In this document: in pieces, positions 8,502 to 17,998 of the stretch | Numbering within the stretch: the first letter of the stretch is position 1 | Layout: every line of letters begins with the position of its first letter | Source: Stygiobacter sp. RIFOXYC2_FULL_38_25 | GTDB taxonomy: Bacteria > Bacteroidota > Ignavibacteria > Ignavibacteriales > Melioribacteraceae | Direction of reading: 5' to 3' | Assembly: GCA_001803165.1 (NCBI GenBank) | Contig: MHAZ01000019.1 | Span: forward strand, 186,001 to 250,000 | DNA: 64,000 nucleotides | The notes under the pieces: generated by a model | Databases searched by the model: none | The model's input: the letters and a program-made list of their open reading frames with translations, nothing else | Told to the model about the DNA's origin: nothing | Translations under genes and position numbers: made by a program

Positions 8502-11183
8502 TTAGAATGAGAACTCGAAACCAAATTCAACTCTTCTTGGTTCGCCGTAATTCCACGGATAACGTAAATATTCTTCAACTGTATTTGGTCTGTTCGGATC
8601 ATAACCAATATTTTTTCCTTCGGTTGTGTAGTCAGGCTTTCCGGTATCTCCAAACACATTAACAGTAACTTTATTATCAAGTAAGTTAAACACTCTTAAG
8701 AATGTTGTAACATTGAGACCAAATACTTCCAAAGTTTTGTGAAGTCTTAAGTCAAGAGAAAATTGGGTTGGTCTTCTTCTGCTGTTACGTTGTAAACCGC
8801 TTGTAATACCTCTATCTGCTGTGTATTGTGTAATGGATGGAGAATATGGCAATCCGGTTCCGTATCTGGCAATTGTAGAAACACCCCAATCCGTATCGCC
8901 AATAAACATTGAAAAATTAAGTAAGTGTCTCTGATCCCAATCAAGTGGAATTAAATAAAGAGTTGGTTCGTTGTTGCCAAGCTGTGCGTAGAATTCATCT
9001 TCAGGATTTGAGTTGCTGCCTTCTGCTACTTGGTATGTATAATTCAAATCAACTGAATAATGATTTGTAAATCTCTTATTCAAGTTGAACGTAATACCTT
9101 TTACGTTAGAATAATCTTTGTTGATGAATGTAGAATATGTAACAAGATTTCTTGTTGTAATAAGCGGACCGGCAGTAATCCAGTTTCTGATGTCGCGGTA
9201 GAATCCGGTAACATCAAGAGAGAAGTCTTCAAAGAACTGCTGCTTAAATCCGATTTCATACATGATAGTTGTCTGCGGTTTCAAATCCGGATTTCCATAT
9301 GGTCCGTAACCTGTTCCAGTGTTCGGAACGTAAAATGGTCCGCGGTTAAATAAATACTGAAATGAAGGAACTTGCAAAAATTGTCCGTAAGAAAAGTGAA
9401 GTACACCCTGATCGCTGATTGGATAAGCGATACCAAAGCGTGGACCAACCGACCATTTAGGTTCTGCTTTTTTGTAGAAATACTGTTCGCGGTCTACTAA
9501 GCTCAAGTTTGCTAATTCACTTCTTAAAGGAAGATTAATATTAGGATCGGTTGGATCTACTAAAATGTTTCCCTTGGAATCGAAGTAATCTAAACGCAAG
9601 CCGATATTAATAATCACATTTAAAAATTCAATCTTGTCTTGTAAGTAAGCTGAAAACTCAATCGGTTCAGAATCATACTTTGTTCTATTAGGTGTATTTG
9701 CTTCCGGAATTGAAGGCTGAAATGGTTCAACCGGAAGTCCGTTAATGCGCAGCGGTTCAAGGTTGTAATCATCAAAAGAAAGTTTGTGCATTCTTCCTTC
9801 CAAACCAAACTTAATCATGTGATTTTCTGAAACCTGGCTTGTATAATCTAACTTAGCAATTAAAGTATTTGTCTTTCTGTAAAATCTATGGTTGTTAGTT
9901 CCTTTAGTAACAAAAGAATAACCAACTGTACGCAATGAATCCGGATGCACGTAACGGGCATCAAAAGGATCTTCATAAAGATATTCGTTAAAATCTTTGA
10001 AGAAGTCGGAAACCTTCAATGTGTAGAATGCTGAGCTGGAAATGGTGTGAGTCATTGTAAAAGTTGCATTGTAGCTGTTTGCATACTTATTTACATCACC
10101 GCTTGGATTCCATTTATAGAAATGGCTGTAGTCTCTATACTTTTCATCAGAGAAAAGAACTTCGGCGTTGAATTTAATAGAACCGGAAGCCATCCAGCTT
10201 AGGTTAGCCTGTCCAATCAATCTCTTATTCCAATTCATCGAGGTCAAAGCGCCGTCTGCGGAATCGCCTAAAGTTGTGTACTTATTGTAGCCGTATAGAT
10301 AACCATCATCGTAAACGTAGCGTAAGTTTGCAAAAAAAGATGCTTTATCATCGGTTAACGGAATTGGTCCGCTTAAACTTCCCTGCACATTGTAATTAGC
10401 AACCGGATTGTATTTATCAATCCCTACAAAGTAATCTTTAAAATTGCTTGCATAATCGCTGCCGTAAACTTTGAAGTCGCCTTTGTAACTGCGTCCCCCT
10501 TCTTTTGTAACTGTGTTGATAATGCCGGAAAGAGCTTGTCCATATTCGGCATTAAATGTACCGCTAATCACCTGTAGTTCTTGAACGCTGGAGTTGTCAA
10601 TTTCAATACCGCGGCTGTTATCGAAGGCATCCGTAATTGAAATACCATTTACCCAGTATGCAATTTCGGAAGAACGTCCGCCTCGAATATGGAATTCGCC
10701 GCCGGCACCCCTTGTAACACCTGCTTGTAATTGTAAAATGTCTGAAAGTTCTGCTACCGGTAGGTTTTTAATTTCGTCTGAAGTTACTCTTGTTTGACTG
10801 GATGTAACGTCTCGTTGAATTTTTTCAACGTTTCCTTGAACAACAATTGCCTGCATCTCTACGGCAGTTTCCTCAAGAACAGCATCTTGAGTCGTTGTTA
10901 AGTCTATTGAGATTTGTATGTTTTGGGCAACAATTGTTTGATAGCCAACATACTGAAACTTCACACTATACTTTCCAGGTGCAATATTAAGTATAGTGTA
11001 CTTTCCATCAAGGTCTGTCGCTGCACCAAGCGAAGTGCCGTCAATAACGACATTTACGAATGGCAGCGGCTCGCCAGTTTTTTTATCGGTTACTTTTCCC
11101 GTCAGCTTACCGGTTGTTCCGGCCAAAAGACAATACGGTACCAAAGCAACCAATAATAGTAACTTGGTAACTAGTTTTTTCAT
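8502..11183 (-). CDS. TonB-dependent receptor with carboxypeptidase-like regulatory domain
   Basis: The 893-aa protein has a signal peptide, then a carboxypeptidase-regulatory-like beta-sandwich (GKVTDKKTGEPLPFVNVVIDGT, LDGKYTILNIAPGKYSV), a plug domain (LPVAELSDILQLQAGV, FHIRGGRSSEIAYWVNGI, SGTFNAEYGQALSGIINTVTK), and a long outer-membrane barrel ending in Phe (RRVEFGFEFSF). It imports a substrate through the outer membrane using TonB energy. The partner at 4798-8472 takes the place of a SusD-like lipoprotein but has no SusD features, so the substrate is open. It is first in a leftward operon of surface genes. Confidence 0.9.
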   Translation of the reverse strand: MKKLVTKLLLLVALVPYCLLAGTTGKLTGKVTDKKTGEPLPFVNVVIDGTSLGAATDLDGKYTILNIAPGKYSVKFQYVGYQTIVAQNIQISIDLTTTQDAVLEETAVEMQAIVVQGNVEKIQRDVTSSQTRVTSDEIKNLPVAELSDILQLQAGVTRGAGGEFHIRGGRSSEIAYWVNGISITDAFDNSRGIEIDNSSVQELQVISGTFNAEYGQALSGIINTVTKEGGRSYKGDFKVYGSDYASNFKDYFVGIDKYNPVANYNVQGSLSGPIPLTDDKASFFANLRYVYDDGYLYGYNKYTTLGDSADGALTSMNWNKRLIGQANLSWMASGSIKFNAEVLFSDEKYRDYSHFYKWNPSGDVNKYANSYNATFTMTHTISSSAFYTLKVSDFFKDFNEYLYEDPFDARYVHPDSLRTVGYSFVTKGTNNHRFYRKTNTLIAKLDYTSQVSENHMIKFGLEGRMHKLSFDDYNLEPLRINGLPVEPFQPSIPEANTPNRTKYDSEPIEFSAYLQDKIEFLNVIINIGLRLDYFDSKGNILVDPTDPNINLPLRSELANLSLVDREQYFYKKAEPKWSVGPRFGIAYPISDQGVLHFSYGQFLQVPSFQYLFNRGPFYVPNTGTGYGPYGNPDLKPQTTIMYEIGFKQQFFEDFSLDVTGFYRDIRNWITAGPLITTRNLVTYSTFINKDYSNVKGITFNLNKRFTNHYSVDLNYTYQVAEGSNSNPEDEFYAQLGNNEPTLYLIPLDWDQRHLLNFSMFIGDTDWGVSTIARYGTGLPYSPSITQYTADRGITSGLQRNSRRRPTQFSLDLRLHKTLEVFGLNVTTFLRVFNLLDNKVTVNVFGDTGKPDYTTEGKNIGYDPNRPNTVEEYLRYPWNYGEPRRVEFGFEFSF

Positions 11184-11233
11184 AGTGCGCTCCTATATTA
11201 CAAACGATAAATAAAGAACAAATAAAAGTAATG

Positions 11234-12904
11234 CTAGTTCACAGTTAATAAACTTAACTGATTGTCATCCCATTTTACAATGGTCTTCTGTCTTAAACCG
11301 GTTATGTATTCTTCCATAATCGGTTTTGACTTTTCTTTCCTCAATAACTTTTCTGCTAAGTTTTTTACTTCATCAAATTTTTTGATTGCACCGGTTTTTT
11401 TGCCCAATACTTTAAATATTCCAAACATATCTTGAATCTTAACCGGTCCAATAATATTGCCGACCTCTGATTTAGAGAGAGTATCTTTCAATCCGCCAAA
11501 CTTTGATAAATCGGCAAAACCCATAACTCCTTTGTTTTTTGCAGACCAGCTTCTTTTTGAATACATGAAAGCTAAGTTGCCAAAATCAGAACCGGATTTT
11601 ATTTTTTCCAATAAGGTATCGGCAAATGTTTTTCTGCTTACAATAATCTCTTGAATGTTAATCTGATCTTCATTCTTGAAATAAGCCGGGTTATCATCAT
11701 AGAACTTTCTAACATCACTTTCCGGGAACGTTTTCGCTTCCGCTACTTCCGCCCTTTTATATTTTAGGAAAATGTTGCTGTTGTATTTTTCTATTGTAGC
11801 TAAAACTTCTTCGGATTTTGTATATCCTTTCTTTTCTGCCAACCCAAATAATATATCTTGAAGTACTAACCCTTTTATTGTTGCCTCAAGAGCTTTTACT
11901 GAACTAATTTTTTCTCTGTGAAAAAACGGAATAGCGTTGATACGCTGCAAAATATCTTTTTGTGAATAAACTCTGTTTTGATATCTAACCAACACACCGG
12001 AAGTTAATTCTTTCGGTGCAGACTCAACCAAATCTGCCGTTGAATATGATAAATTATCTAATGTTTTGCTAAGTATTTTTTCATCAACAGTAACCTTGCC
12101 GGCATTGAAATATTTGCTTACAAATTCAGCTTCTGCAATACCTCTTTTCCTCATCCGCACAGTTCTTTCAATATGTTTTTTATTCTTCAGAAACTCGGTT
12201 TCCGTCAGTAAGGGATTCGGAACTCTCTCTTCAACCTTAATTACACTATAACCAAATTGTGTCTTAACCGGTTTGGAAATTTCGCCAGGTTTCAAAGAAT
12301 AAGCTGCATCTTCAAACGTCGGGTCCATATCTCCCCACGAAAAGAAACCAAGATAGCCGCCGTTATTGCGCAGTGTGGAATCTGTAAAAACTTGTTTAGC
12401 TAATGTTGAAAAATCTTGCCCGGTTTGAAGTAATTGATAAAGACTTTTTGCTTCTTCTTCTGTTTCGGCAAATAAATGTCTGGCAGAAATTTTTAGATTA
12501 GTTTTATAAAACGCATCACGTAATTCTGCCTCAGTAACTTTCATCTTTGCGTAAATATCCCGGTCTTTTAGGAAAGCTAAAACGGTCTGCTTTTCCGCCC
12601 ACTTTAATTCTTTTTTGTATTCTGGGTTATCAAAAATTTTCTTGTTATCATCATATTGGCGCAGTAATGTCTCGTTAATCATGTTATTAAGAATTGCTCT
12701 GCGAGTCACAATATTATCTTTAATACCGGAAGCGAGAATGTATTCCGAATAACGAGTTACAAAATCCGTAGTATTAATTTTAGTTGTTCCGACTTCTGCA
12801 AGGACTTCTTTAGGTAGCGCTAACTGTTGTGATTGGAAGGTATGGCTGATAAGTAATAAAAAGATGCAAATAAATTTGAATACAGTTCTGTACTGTTTAA
12901 TCAT
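11234..12904 (-). CDS. Periplasmic parvulin-type peptidyl-prolyl isomerase (SurA/PpiD-like)
   Basis: This protein has an N-terminal signal peptide, a SurA_N-like helical region with trigger-like segments, and two parvulin-type domains. The first parvulin region contains ISARHLFAETEEEAKSLY and GGYLGFFSWGDMDPTFEDAAY...PVKTQFGYSVIKV; the second is shorter (INIQEIIVSRKTFADTLLEKI...GVMGFADL). It should help fold exported outer-membrane proteins, which fits the adjacent TonB receptor and T9SS substrates. The start at 12904 (ATG, MIKQYRT) leads directly into the signal peptide. A TTG 45 bp upstream is also open but would add a charged extension before the signal peptide. Confidence 0.85.
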   Translation of the reverse strand: MIKQYRTVFKFICIFLLLISHTFQSQQLALPKEVLAEVGTTKINTTDFVTRYSEYILASGIKDNIVTRRAILNNMINETLLRQYDDNKKIFDNPEYKKELKWAEKQTVLAFLKDRDIYAKMKVTEAELRDAFYKTNLKISARHLFAETEEEAKSLYQLLQTGQDFSTLAKQVFTDSTLRNNGGYLGFFSWGDMDPTFEDAAYSLKPGEISKPVKTQFGYSVIKVEERVPNPLLTETEFLKNKKHIERTVRMRKRGIAEAEFVSKYFNAGKVTVDEKILSKTLDNLSYSTADLVESAPKELTSGVLVRYQNRVYSQKDILQRINAIPFFHREKISSVKALEATIKGLVLQDILFGLAEKKGYTKSEEVLATIEKYNSNIFLKYKRAEVAEAKTFPESDVRKFYDDNPAYFKNEDQINIQEIIVSRKTFADTLLEKIKSGSDFGNLAFMYSKRSWSAKNKGVMGFADLSKFGGLKDTLSKSEVGNIIGPVKIQDMFGIFKVLGKKTGAIKKFDEVKNLAEKLLRKEKSKPIMEEYITGLRQKTIVKWDDNQLSLLTVN

Positions 12905-13193
12905 TTTTACCGTTTCAAAACACCAAATAACAAAAGATCGGAAAAACAATCCGATTTGATTTCTGATTTCAAAATACTAAATCCTCCCCTTTAAAATCAA
13001 ATACATAAATGAGTTATATGCATGGAATTTGTCTTGGAATAGGGCGTAATTCTATCTAAAAAGCTTAATCTTTAATTCATTATATTAACACTCAGTTTAA
13101 GGAATTTGGTTTTTCATTAAGCTCAGATCAAATTTCATTCACAAATTAATTTTTTAGATGTTGCTATAATTCAACAAAATTTTTGGTATTCTC

Positions 13194-14249
13194 TTGAAGA
13201 AACAAAAAATAAATAATGCTCAAACTACTAAGTTGATTACCCTTAACGACATTGCTAAAAAGTTAGGGGTTTCTACAATAACTGTCTCCAAAGCTTTGCG
13301 CGGGCATCCGGATATTTCAAAAGCTACTACCGAATTAATTAAAAAAACAGCTGATGAACTTGGCTACTCTCCGAATTTTATGGCAAGAAGTTTAGCCGCT
13401 AGGAAATCCAACACTATTGGCGTTGTTCTTCCCCAGATTGATCATCATTTCTTTAGTTCGATTATAGACCATATTTACAATATAGCTTTTGCGCGCCAGT
13501 ACCAAGTTTTTTTAACGGTTTCTCACGAAAATGCGGAAATGCAAAAAAAACAAATTCAAGCTCTACTTTCTATGCGGGTAGACGGAATTATTATTTCCGT
13601 TTCGCAAGATACTACCGACTTTGAGATTTTTGAGACTGCAAAGAAAAGACGCGTACCTTTAGTCTTTATGGATCGGACTCCAGATTTAGCGGATTGCAAT
13701 ACAGTTGCCGTAGATGACATGGGCGCTGCCTACAAAGCAATTGATCATGCAATAAAGCTTGGCTACAGAAAAATTGCCCACTTTGCCGGTCATACAAATA
13801 TCAATATTGGTAGAGAAAGAATGCTCGGATTCCATCAAGCAATGAATAATCATGGCTTGGAAGTAAATCCATCTTGGGTAATTGAAGGTGATTTTGGTGA
13901 AAAAAGCGGCTACGATTCATTTATGCAATTATACCGGGAAAATAATCTGCCCGATTTTATTCTTTCCGTAACATACCCAACAGCAATTGGAATTTATACA
14001 GCCGCTCAAGAAGTAGGTTTAAGAATTCCGGATGATATTGATTTAATTTGTTTTGGCAATTCCGAAGTACAGAATTTCTTATCGCCTCCGTTAAGCTGTG
14101 TTAATCAGCCAACCGAGCAGTTAGCGGCTAAATCAATGAATTTGCTAATTGAGAACATTAACAACATAGATAATTTTAAGAACAAGAATATTGTAATAGA
14201 TACAGAGTTAATTCTTCGCGGAACTTGTGTCAAGTTCAATAGAAGTTAA
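13194..14249 (+). CDS. LacI-family transcriptional regulator
   Basis: The 351-aa protein has a LacI helix-turn-helix (ITLNDIAKKLGVSTITVSKALRGHPDIS) followed by the hinge (NFMARSLAARKSNTIGVVLP) and a periplasmic-binding-protein-like sensor domain with the usual DGIIIS, VDDMGAAYKAI and IDLICFGN blocks. It represses or activates sugar-related genes in response to a small ligand. The start is a TTG, because no in-frame ATG exists before the HTH. It is transcribed away from the parvulin gene across a 290-bp intergenic region that probably holds its operator. The gene next on the strand is RNase HIII, so its targets may be elsewhere. Confidence 0.9.
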   Translation: MKKQKINNAQTTKLITLNDIAKKLGVSTITVSKALRGHPDISKATTELIKKTADELGYSPNFMARSLAARKSNTIGVVLPQIDHHFFSSIIDHIYNIAFARQYQVFLTVSHENAEMQKKQIQALLSMRVDGIIISVSQDTTDFEIFETAKKRRVPLVFMDRTPDLADCNTVAVDDMGAAYKAIDHAIKLGYRKIAHFAGHTNINIGRERMLGFHQAMNNHGLEVNPSWVIEGDFGEKSGYDSFMQLYRENNLPDFILSVTYPTAIGIYTAAQEVGLRIPDDIDLICFGNSEVQNFLSPPLSCVNQPTEQLAAKSMNLLIENINNIDNFKNKNIVIDTELILRGTCVKFNRS

Positions 14250-14320
14250 TGTAAGCGAGTGAATTACTCTCTAATAAACTGCTTCTGCAATTAATTTCCG
14301 TCACCAATTCCACTTATAAA

Positions 14321-15223
14321 ATGATTAAAGAAAAAGCTCATTCAAAAATTTCACAACTCAAATCAATTATAGAAAAATCCGGCCTCAATGCTTCTTCAAT
14401 CGTTCATAAAGAATACAACTACGAGTTTGATGCTATTCAAGAGGGCAAGAGAATAAAGGTGCTGCTTTACTTCGGTAAAAAGGGATTAAAATTAATTGTT
14501 CAAGGTGATCAAAAATCTTCCATGTATAATCTGGTGAATAGTCTTGTGAGTGAACAACCAACTCTTGCACTTAATGAGCAGAAGGTAGATGAACCCGCAG
14601 CTTACATTGGTACAGACGAAGCCGGCAAAGGAGATATCTTTGGTCCGCTTGTTATTGCTGCAGTTTATGTTAACGAAGAAACTAAAGATGAGCTGTACAG
14701 AATAGGCGTTCGTGATAGCAAGGACTTGAGCGACACCCAAATAGATATTCTTGCAGTAAAGATTAAAAAAATTTGCAAGAATCATTTTTCGTTGGTCGAG
14801 TTCAAGCCGGAACTATATAATCACACCTATGAAAGGTATAAAAATCTAAATAAGCTTTTGAGCTTCGGACATTCTAAAGCTATTAGAAATTTACTCGATG
14901 ATATAGATGCAATTACAGTGATCTCAGATAAATTTGGAAATCGCGGACTTGAGATACACAGCGATAAAGCATTTTCGCATGTAGAATTTATTGATACTGA
15001 AAAAGCCGAGCGGTTTGTTGGCGTTGCTGCCGCATCAATATTGGCGCGCAATTGCTTCAATCAATGGTTTTACAAACATGAAGAACTGGGAGTTTTATTT
15101 CCCAAAGGTGCTTCCGAAAAAGCTCAGAGTTTTCTTAAAATGTTTGTAAAACAAAATGATCCGGCTCAGTTAAAACATTTTACCAAACTTCATTTTAAGA
15201 CGATTAAGCAATATTTGCAGTAA
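14321..15223 (+). CDS. rnhC: Ribonuclease HIII
   Basis: The 300-aa protein has the size and order of RNase HIII: an N-terminal TBP-like substrate-binding domain (about residues 1-85), then the catalytic domain beginning YIGTDEAGKGDIFGPLVIAA with the first acidic residues, RDSKDLSD, and the later ISDKFG and FIDTEKAERFVGVAAASILAR blocks. It cleaves the RNA strand of RNA/DNA hybrids. It sits 17 bp before the phosphofructokinase gene and probably shares its transcript. Confidence 0.93.
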   Translation: MIKEKAHSKISQLKSIIEKSGLNASSIVHKEYNYEFDAIQEGKRIKVLLYFGKKGLKLIVQGDQKSSMYNLVNSLVSEQPTLALNEQKVDEPAAYIGTDEAGKGDIFGPLVIAAVYVNEETKDELYRIGVRDSKDLSDTQIDILAVKIKKICKNHFSLVEFKPELYNHTYERYKNLNKLLSFGHSKAIRNLLDDIDAITVISDKFGNRGLEIHSDKAFSHVEFIDTEKAERFVGVAAASILARNCFNQWFYKHEELGVLFPKGASEKAQSFLKMFVKQNDPAQLKHFTKLHFKTIKQYLQ

Positions 15224-15240
15224 TATAAATGGAGTAAAAA

Positions 15241-16341
15241 GTGAAACCGAAAATTAAACGTATTGGAATTCTAACCGGCGGCGGCGACTGTCCCGGTCTA
15301 AACGCAGTTATTCGCGGCGTTACAAAGCCAGCTCACGACTATGGTATTTCTGTAATTGGTATTCTTGATGGATTTGAGGGTTTGGTCGAAAGAAAATCAA
15401 TTGAGCTTTACAACAAAGATGTCTCCGGGATACTTGCTTCGGGCGGAACAATTTTAGGCTCATCTAACAAAGGCGATCCGTTTCACTGGCCCGAAGAATC
15501 TGGCGGGAAAGTAAAAATTGTTGATCGCTCCAAAGACGCTCTTAAGAATTATGAAGGATGGGGCTTGGACGCACTCGTTGCAATTGGCGGCGATGGCACG
15601 ATGAACATTGCTCACAAAATGAGTTTGATGGGGATGAACATCGTTGGTGTTCCTAAAACTATTGATAATGATCTTGAAGCTACCGATTTAACATTTGGAC
15701 ACGACTCGGCTGTTTACGTTGTTGCTGAAGCATTAGACAGACTGCACACAACTGCATCGGCTCATCACCGTGTTATGGTTTGCGAAGTGATGGGAAGATA
15801 TGCCGGATGGATAGCACTAAACGGAGGAATAGCCGGCGGTGCCGATATAATACTCATTCCGGAAATTCCATTTAACTGGAATACTGTTTACGAAAAAGTT
15901 TTACAGCGCAATATGCGCGGAAAACGTTTTAGTATTGTTTGTGTTGCAGAAGGCGCTAAACCCAAAAACGGTTCATTAGTTACAAAAGCAAAAGACTTGA
16001 AAAGAACCGATCCCATTCAACTTGGAGGAATTGGTGAATACGTTGCCAAAATGATTAGTGACAATACCGGTTTGGAAACAAGAACTACTGTGCTTGGGCA
16101 TTTGCAGCGCGGAGGAAGCCCCACTCCTTTTGATAGAATTCTCTCAACAAAATTTGGCACTAACGCTATACAGCTTGTTATGAAAAGACAATTTGGAAGA
16201 ATGGTTGCGCTAAAAGGGTCGGAAATCAAAAGTGTTAGAATTGCAGATGCTATTTCTAAACAAAAATTAGTGAGCCCAAAAGATTCGACAGTGCTTACAG
16301 CAAGAGCTGTTGGTGTAAGTTTTGGTTCCGAAAATTTATAA
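15241..16341 (+). CDS. pfkA: 6-phosphofructokinase (group III / mixed-substrate type)
   Basis: The 366-aa protein has the PFK signatures GILTGGGDCPGLNAVIRG, AIGGDGTMNIA, PKTIDNDLEATDLTFGHDSA, and MGRYAGWIAL. It phosphorylates fructose 6-phosphate in glycolysis. Two positions decide the phosphoryl donor in this family. GGDGT carries the Gly found in ATP enzymes, while PKTIDND carries the Lys found in PPi enzymes (E. coli ATP-PFK has Gly at both). That combination is seen in group III PFKs, so ATP use is likely but PPi is possible. The start is GTG, chosen by a GGAG ribosome site 6-9 nt upstream. Confidence 0.9.
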   Translation: MKPKIKRIGILTGGGDCPGLNAVIRGVTKPAHDYGISVIGILDGFEGLVERKSIELYNKDVSGILASGGTILGSSNKGDPFHWPEESGGKVKIVDRSKDALKNYEGWGLDALVAIGGDGTMNIAHKMSLMGMNIVGVPKTIDNDLEATDLTFGHDSAVYVVAEALDRLHTTASAHHRVMVCEVMGRYAGWIALNGGIAGGADIILIPEIPFNWNTVYEKVLQRNMRGKRFSIVCVAEGAKPKNGSLVTKAKDLKRTDPIQLGGIGEYVAKMISDNTGLETRTTVLGHLQRGGSPTPFDRILSTKFGTNAIQLVMKRQFGRMVALKGSEIKSVRIADAISKQKLVSPKDSTVLTARAVGVSFGSENL

Positions 16342-16395
16342 CTATCCTTGCATTGGATTAGTTAGAATCACTATTTTTGCTCACGTTATTTGAAA

Positions 16396-16444
16396 GGGGT
16401 CGTAGTTCAGCCTGTTCGCCTCTGGTGGATTGTGTTAGAACGGC
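16396..16444 (+). pseudogene. Degenerate 5' half of tRNA-Asp
   Basis: The first 15 bases (GGGGTCGTAGTTCAG) are identical to the 5' end of the intact tRNA-Asp 81 bp downstream. A later segment (TTAGAACGGCTGCC) matches its D-stem/anticodon-stem region with one change. About 24 bases replace the D loop between them, and the 3' half is absent. It cannot fold as a tRNA. It is a relic of a duplication or of an earlier integration event. Confidence 0.7.
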
Positions 16445-16476
16445 TGCCGAAAAATTTTACTTTGTTTTTAACGTAC

Positions 16477-16550
16477 GGGGTCGTAGTTCAGTTGGTTAGA
16501 ACGCCTGCCTGTCACGCAGGAGGTCGCGAGTTCGAGTCTCGTCGGCCCCG
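16477..16550 (+). tRNA. tRNA-Asp (anticodon GTC)
   Basis: A complete cloverleaf is visible: a 7-bp acceptor stem (GGGGTCG with CGGCCCC), an anticodon stem CCTGC/GCAGG around the loop CTGTCAC with anticodon GTC, a T arm with GTTCGAGTC, and discriminator G as expected for Asp. CCA is not encoded. The integrase gene starts its 3' side 87 bp away, so this tRNA is the likely integration site of the mobile element. Confidence 0.95.
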
Positions 16551-16558
16551 CACAAGAT

Positions 16559-16591
16559 AAAAGCCTGTAAGATAATCACTTACAGGCTTTT
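16559..16591 (+). terminator. Rho-independent terminator after tRNA-Asp
   Basis: A perfect 13-bp stem (AAAAGCCTGTAAG with CTTACAGGCTTTT) with a 7-nt loop is followed by T-rich sequence. It ends the tRNA transcript and, being A/T-flanked on both sides, may also stop the leftward integrase transcript from reaching the tRNA. Confidence 0.85.
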
Positions 16592-16637
16592 GTGTTTTTA
16601 AATGGTTTTTTGTTCGCTACGATTTGGCTACGATTTC

Positions 16638-17591
16638 TTAAGACAGCATTTGAAGGTATAACTGAGTGGTCTTTAATTGGCTATGTCCTAGCTTTATCAT
16701 TATCTCAAAAAGAGGGATATTCTTCTTTGACAGTAGGCTTGCATATCTATGCCTCAGAGAGTGCCAACCCCAAACTTTCATTTTATTTTCCCGCAAGGTT
16801 TTGTCCAAAAATTTGGGGGTGTCATTCCATTCCGGGAATACTCTTCCCTTGCCGGTTAATCCTTTTATGCAATCCGGTATCTCGACCTTTCTAGGAACTC
16901 TGTCGCTATTCTTTGATTTCCTGGTATAGAGGATTAAATAGCTTTCATTGATATCCTCAAAGGACAAGTTTAACGCTTCATTAATTCTACAGCCAGATGC
17001 TAAAACAAAATCAAATAAAAGTTTTTGGCGTGGATTAAAATATTCTCTTACTTTATTTATCTCGCTATCCGGCGGAATATATTTCAACATTTTTTTTACT
17101 GAATAAGGTTTGATCTTCCTTGCGGGATTTCTGATTACCAAGTCATAGCTGTCTATAATATAGTTGAATAATGATTTGATATTCTTGAGGGCTGAGTTTA
17201 CCTGATAATTATCAACCTCATTTCTCTTCAGTTTTTCGGAATAGTCTAATAAGAAATCTTCAATCTCCTTTCTTGTGATTTCTCTAATTTCCTGATTCCC
17301 AATGAAGTCTGCAAAACGATTAAGGTGATATTCACTATCTTGCTTATGCTTATCGCTGTATTTGACGGACAGATATTTTAACCGGTCGTCAATTACCGAA
17401 CAGAGTAATAAAGGTTTGTCCTGCTTACCGAATCTTTTTTCCTCGTCTAGGTAATTATATTTTTCTCTTTCGGCTTGTTGCGCTTCCCTCTTGCTGTGGT
17501 AAATACATTTTGAATAATAGGTCTTACTATTGAAATCAAACTTATAGTAGAACCTAATACCTTTTCTGAGTTTCCTATAATAAGTTGCCAT
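16638..17591 (-). CDS. Tyrosine recombinase / integrase
   Basis: The 317-aa protein has a SAM-like core-binding domain (about residues 60-160) and a C-terminal catalytic domain with the tyrosine recombinase residues: Arg in ASGCRINEALNL, His-x-x-Arg in WHSLRHRYAS, His in KLGHS, and the nucleophile Tyr in TTQLYLQ close to the C-terminus. It integrates and excises the element at tRNA-Asp, which its 3' end faces. The N-terminus (YYRKLRKGIRFYYKFDFNSKTYY) resembles an arm-site DNA-binding domain. It is followed toward the element by a divergent excisionase-like gene. Confidence 0.92.
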   Translation of the reverse strand: MATYYRKLRKGIRFYYKFDFNSKTYYSKCIYHSKREAQQAEREKYNYLDEEKRFGKQDKPLLLCSVIDDRLKYLSVKYSDKHKQDSEYHLNRFADFIGNQEIREITRKEIEDFLLDYSEKLKRNEVDNYQVNSALKNIKSLFNYIIDSYDLVIRNPARKIKPYSVKKMLKYIPPDSEINKVREYFNPRQKLLFDFVLASGCRINEALNLSFEDINESYLILYTRKSKNSDRVPRKVEIPDCIKGLTGKGRVFPEWNDTPKFLDKTLRENKMKVWGWHSLRHRYASLLSKKNIPLFEIMIKLGHSQLKTTQLYLQMLS

Positions 17592-17717
17592 TGTTAAATC
17601 TCCTATAAATCGTTAAATTATTTTCGTGGAAAAATTAATAGGTATGTATGTGGTGGTTTTAGGTGTGCGACTATGTAAAACAAAAAAAGGAGGTTGGGGA
17701 GCATAGGAGTTAATCTT

Positions 17718-17894
17718 ATGGATACCCCGATTGAAGCCAAATTTTTCTCTGTTAAAGAGGTGGCTGTAATGCTTGGAAAGTGTAATAAGTGGGTTTATCA
17801 ACGAAAGGAGAAAATCCCTGGTTACACTAGAATTGCAGGAGCGATTTTGTTTAACAGAGAGGTTTTTCTGTCCGGACTTAGGCCTCGCAGTTAG
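17718..17894 (+). CDS. Excisionase/AlpA-like helix-turn-helix protein
   Basis: This 58-aa protein (MDTPIEAKFFSVKEVAVMLG start) has one MerR/excisionase-type winged helix: FFSVKEVAVMLGKCNKWVYQ then a basic wing region and ILFNREVFLSGL. The ATG at 17718 is chosen because AGGAG lies 9-13 nt upstream; an upstream in-frame start exists but has no ribosome site. It is divergent from the integrase, a usual arrangement for directionality factors, and probably controls excision or integrase expression. A generic HTH regulator is the alternative. Confidence 0.75.
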   Translation: MDTPIEAKFFSVKEVAVMLGKCNKWVYQRKEKIPGYTRIAGAILFNREVFLSGLRPRS

Positions 17895-17998
17895 CCTATT
17901 AAAAGCCAGTAGGTTGTAATGGCTTATTGGTTTAGACACCCCCCGGTGGTGTAATGCCACCGGGAAGTATTTCGCTGGCACATCTTGATTGCGCCGCA

